From positions 1 to 32,116 of the forward strand of contig CAYOFO010000009.1 of assembly GCA_964403325.1 (NCBI GenBank): a stretch of 32,116 nt of DNA, written 5' to 3'. The position numbers were made by a program, and so were the translations under genes. Below are positions 30,747 to 32,116 of the stretch, one piece after another. The notes under the pieces were generated by a model. It ran no database searches. It was not told the DNA's origin and saw only the letters and a list, made by a program, of their open reading frames with translations. The first letter of the stretch is position 1, and each line of letters starts with the position of its first letter. Origin of the DNA: CAZQNF01 sp964403325. GTDB lineage: Bacteria > Patescibacteriota > Patescibacteriia > Magasanikbacterales > GWA2-37-8.

Positions 30747-32116
30747 ATGGAAGGCATCCAGTACGACGTCAGCGCGGTCTTGAAGGTGGCCCAGGCCGGG
30801 GCGTTCCACACCGAGATGGGGCGCGCCGCCAAGGGGGCCGACACGCTCCAGGGGGCGCTCGACAAGCTCAACAGCGGGGCGCAGACCTTCGCCGGCGGTC
30901 TGTCGACCCTGGTCAGCCGCACCACCGCTGTGGTCGGTGGCCTGGCCACCGCCACCGTCGCCGCGACGGCCGCCGGGACCGCCCTGGCCGTGGCCCACGT
31001 CGGCAAGAACCTGTCGATGCTCGAAGACAAGGGCATCCAGCTCACGGCCGTCGTCGCCGCCGCCACCGAGCAGCAGTTTGGAGCGGTCCGGGGAGAGACC
31101 GACAAGCTCTTCGCCGGGTTCCGCGAGGACGCGGTCAAGAGTGCGGGCGAGACGCAAGACTTCGTCGACACCGCCTCCAAGCTCGCGGGCCCCCTGCTCG
31201 GCGCCGGCAAGTCGATGGCCGACCTGCGGGAGATCACCAAGGGCGTGATCGCCACGGCCCCCGCCCTGGGGGTGAAGTTCGAGCAGGCCGGCTCCGACGT
31301 CATGCGCATGCTCCAGGGCAGCGCCGGCGCCGACCTGCCCTTCTTCAAGGCGTTGCAGTCGATCCCGTCGCTCGGGGTGCAGAGCGCCGAGGCGTTCAAC
31401 AAGCTCGACATCGGCAAGCGCGTCGAGATCGTCAGGAAGGCCCTGACCAACCCGGCCTTCCTCGCGGCCTCCGATGCGGCCGGCGACAGCTTCTCGGGCC
31501 TGATCTCGACAAGCCAGGACCTGGCCAAGACGATGGGCGGCCTCGCGGTCTCCCCCGCCTTCGGCGCCGTCAAGCGAGGGCTCAAGAGCGTCACCTCGAC
31601 GATCATCGAGGGGCTCGGCGAGAAGGGGGCGCTCCGGGGCAGCCTGGAGACCCTCGGCGAGCGCGTGGGGCACCGCTTCGAGCAGGTGGGGCAGCAGCTC
31701 GGCCGCATCTTCCCCGACCTCAACGGCTCGCTCGCGGGCACCGTCGACCTGGTGACAAGGCTCGCCGACCAGGGCATGGCCCGGGTGGTCTGGGGGGCGA
31801 CGCAGATCGCCGACCACTGGCCCGAGATCACGGCCCAGGCCGCGAAGTTCGCGGGCTGGATCGACCACGCCGCCGACCGGGGCATCGCGATGGTCCGGGC
31901 GCTGGGCGGGGGGGACATGGTCAAGGGGCTCGAGCGCGCCGGGCTTCTGCTCGCCGGAGGGCATGCGGCCGCCCCCGTGGGCAGCATGGCCATGGGCGGG
32001 CTCCAGAGGGCCCAGGGCGCGTTTTCGCTGGGGCGCCTGGCGATGGGGGCCGGCGGCGCGGCCACGGCCGCAGAAGCCGCCGCCGGGGCCGGCGGGGCCG
32101 CGGCAGGGGCCAGCGC
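30747..32116 (+). CDS. Tape-measure protein, 3' end outside window
   Basis: An open frame from ATG 30747 (AGAGG about 10 bases upstream) continues to the window edge, 456 codons so far. The product is Ala/Gly-rich and helical, with hydrophobic segments (VVGGLATATVAATAAGTALA; GAGGAATAAEAAAGAGGAAA) and repeated charged helices, as expected for a tape measure, which sets tail length and lines the tube. It lies directly after the chaperone pair, the invariant order in long-tailed phages. Confidence 0.88.
   Translation, partial: MEGIQYDVSAVLKVAQAGAFHTEMGRAAKGADTLQGALDKLNSGAQTFAGGLSTLVSRTTAVVGGLATATVAATAAGTALAVAHVGKNLSMLEDKGIQLTAVVAAATEQQFGAVRGETDKLFAGFREDAVKSAGETQDFVDTASKLAGPLLGAGKSMADLREITKGVIATAPALGVKFEQAGSDVMRMLQGSAGADLPFFKALQSIPSLGVQSAEAFNKLDIGKRVEIVRKALTNPAFLAASDAAGDSFSGLISTSQDLAKTMGGLAVSPAFGAVKRGLKSVTSTIIEGLGEKGALRGSLETLGERVGHRFEQVGQQLGRIFPDLNGSLAGTVDLVTRLADQGMARVVWGATQIADHWPEITAQAAKFAGWIDHAADRGIAMVRALGGGDMVKGLERAGLLLAGGHAAAPVGSMAMGGLQRAQGAFSLGRLAMGAGGAATAAEAAAGAGGAAAGAS

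Overview
The window is about 32 kb of a temperate, contractile-tailed bacteriophage or prophage from a high-GC host. Coding density is very high, and most neighbouring genes are coupled through ATGA, GTGA, TTGA or TGATG overlaps. Both ends are cut inside genes. The host cannot be named from the sequence: the strong G/C preference at third codon positions and frequent GTG/TTG starts fit many high-GC bacteria. No integrase, lysis gene or attachment site is visible.

Left arm (1-4606, minus strand): an immunity operon (XRE repressor, ImmA/IrrE-type metallopeptidase, winged-helix protein) reads leftward and ends at a strong intrinsic terminator at 2757-2792. A second leftward operon starts at 2523 and holds a ParB/Srx-fold protein and small unknown proteins. 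A divergent Cro-like gene starts at 4655. One operator motif, TGACAACCAAGGTAG and variants, forms a long palindrome in front of both 4655 and 2523, with a single extra copy beside each, so one regulator probably controls both.

Early and replication region (4655-13919, plus strand): Cro-like protein, several small unknown proteins, an HNH endonuclease, a Gp37/Gp68 (DUF5131) protein, a replication initiator, a DnaB-type helicase and a DNA adenine methylase. The initiator carries an exact 396-bp in-frame tandem duplication of its N-terminal domain and a cluster of twelve GTCTAC/GTAGAC hexamers inside its coding sequence, which looks like a lambda-O-style origin.

Late region (13903-32116, plus strand): small and large terminase, SPP1-type portal, MuF-like head protein, scaffold, major capsid protein, connector genes, tail terminator, sheath, tube, tail assembly chaperone with a probable programmed frameshift, and the start of a tape-measure gene that runs off the window.

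Accessory island (19740-21854): the late operon is interrupted by a minus-strand cassette. It has a small ribbon-helix-helix gene, a remnant of a tnpB 3' end followed by two decayed repeats, an intact TnpB/Cas12-like RuvC nuclease (426 aa), and, beginning 6 bases after its stop codon, a five-repeat CRISPR-like array (29-nt repeats, 32-nt spacers in the well-kept part). The tail-plus-repeat arrangement occurs twice, and a GNRA-capped hairpin with a compensatory base change is shared by both copies. This is the best candidate for an undescribed system: a phage-borne, array-guided TnpB that would use a repeat-spacer array in place of the single guide of an ordinary TnpB element. The array geometry is also that of type I-E CRISPR, so use of host Cascade is a real alternative.
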